64,000 nucleotides of DNA, from assembly GCA_036520615.1 (NCBI GenBank), contig DATDJI010000028.1, positions 77,898 through 141,897 on the forward strand. The letters run 5' to 3'. Of this stretch, positions 63,748-64,000 are shown piece by piece. The position numbers and the translations under genes are program-made. The notes under the pieces are model-generated. The model saw only the letters and a list, made by a program, of their open reading frames with translations. It was not told where the DNA came from and ran no database searches. This stretch comes from CAMCXE01 sp036520615. GTDB lineage: Bacteria > Pseudomonadota > Gammaproteobacteria > Pseudomonadales > Cellvibrionaceae. Numbering within the stretch: the stretch's first letter is position 1; each line of letters opens with the position of its first letter.

Positions 63748-63888
63748 TAAACTAATTGCGCCAGACGAGCTGGAAGAAGAGGAACTGGTTGAGCTTGATG
63801 AAGAACTACTCGAACTCGATGACGAAGTGCTAGAACTCGATGAGCTTGATGACGAAGTACTAGAGCCTATCTCAAAAATGATTTTTTA
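63748..63888 (-). pseudogene. Poly-Ser linker remnant upstream of the truncated esterase
   Basis: In the esterase frame this stretch encodes E-I-G-S-S-T-S-S and then almost only Ser and Thr up to S-G-A-I-S-L. It uses all six Ser codons and contains an imperfect direct repeat of about 30 bp (T-C-T-A-G-Y-A-C-T-T-C-G units). It looks like the linker of a modular secreted enzyme whose signal peptide is not in frame. A stop lies directly before it. Confidence 0.6.
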
Positions 63889-64000
63889 TTAACTATCTCT
63901 TAAAATGCCGTTAAAACAACAGATTACCGGAGCGGTCGGTGGAGCTCACAAAACAGCAATGGGAACTCGTAATACCTTTCCTTCCTGAAAAAGACCTGAC

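Noticed and set aside
1..64000. CRISPR arrays, tRNA or rRNA genes, insertion sequences, prophage genes
   Set aside because: I scanned for regularly spaced repeats, tRNA-like cloverleaf ends, transposases and integrases and found none that I could support.

Overview
The window looks like chromosome from a Gram-negative, plant-polysaccharide-degrading gammaproteobacterium, most likely Cellvibrionaceae (Cellvibrio or a relative). Evidence: secreted enzymes with long poly-serine linkers and carbohydrate-binding modules (60949-63747), GH43, GH8, CE2-like and CE12-like enzymes, an MSHA-type pilus cluster, gamma-type carA-carB-greA, YbiT, and bacterioferritin with its ferredoxin. This placement is inferred from gene content, not from a marker-gene tree. 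I saw no rRNA, tRNA, CRISPR array, insertion sequence or prophage.

Layout. 1-4.7 kb: two divergent toxin/immunity-like modules. The leftward one is a hydrolase-like protein of unknown function followed by two tandem paralogous cytosolic proteins. The rightward one is a lysozyme/transglycosylase-like protein overlapping a small exported protein. 5.5-8.8 kb: a 1100-residue lipoprotein with two FN3-like repeats and an unidentified large domain. 9.5-12.7 kb: a two-component-type beta-propeller sensor split from its GGDEF domain by a 2-bp frameshift. 13.2-15.1 kb: two paralogous secreted proteins of unknown function. 15.4 kb: a relic of the small exported protein gene at 4.4-4.7 kb. 15.6-16.5 kb: bfd and bfr, with a Fur-box-like site and a MerR-type dyad.

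17-30.8 kb: an MSHA-like type IV pilus cluster (mshM-L-N-E-G, inner-membrane alignment genes resembling PilN/PilO/PilP, and three pilin-like proteins) ending in a strong terminator. The MshE homologue carries an MshEN-type c-di-GMP-binding N-terminus. 31.1-33.8 kb: ybiT and a CE2-like esterase. 34.2-39.4 kb: carA-carB-greA behind a leader with an intrinsic-terminator-like hairpin. 39.5-41.4 kb: small membrane proteins and a TraB/GumN-family protein.

41.8-45.4 kb: a membrane-anchored AraC-type regulator, then a four-gene operon (membrane protein, NAD(P)-binding epimerase, DUF2269-like, DUF4166-like). 45.5-47.0 kb: trmO and a PH-like protein. 47.3-51.4 kb: GH43, cysC and an aldo/keto reductase. 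51.9-55.3 kb: single-chain pyruvate carboxylase. 55.6-60.5 kb: an unknown protein, GH8 oligoxylanase and DNA polymerase II. 60.9-63.9 kb: two tandem CE12-like esterases, the upstream one lacking any visible signal peptide.

Functionally, the carbohydrate enzymes (GH43 arabinan/xylan, GH8 xylooligosaccharide, CE2 and CE12 deacetylases) fit hemicellulose and pectin breakdown. The pilus cluster with a c-di-GMP-responsive ATPase fits surface attachment. The first 5 kb and the relic at 15.4 kb are the most accessory-looking parts and the best place to look for undescribed biology.
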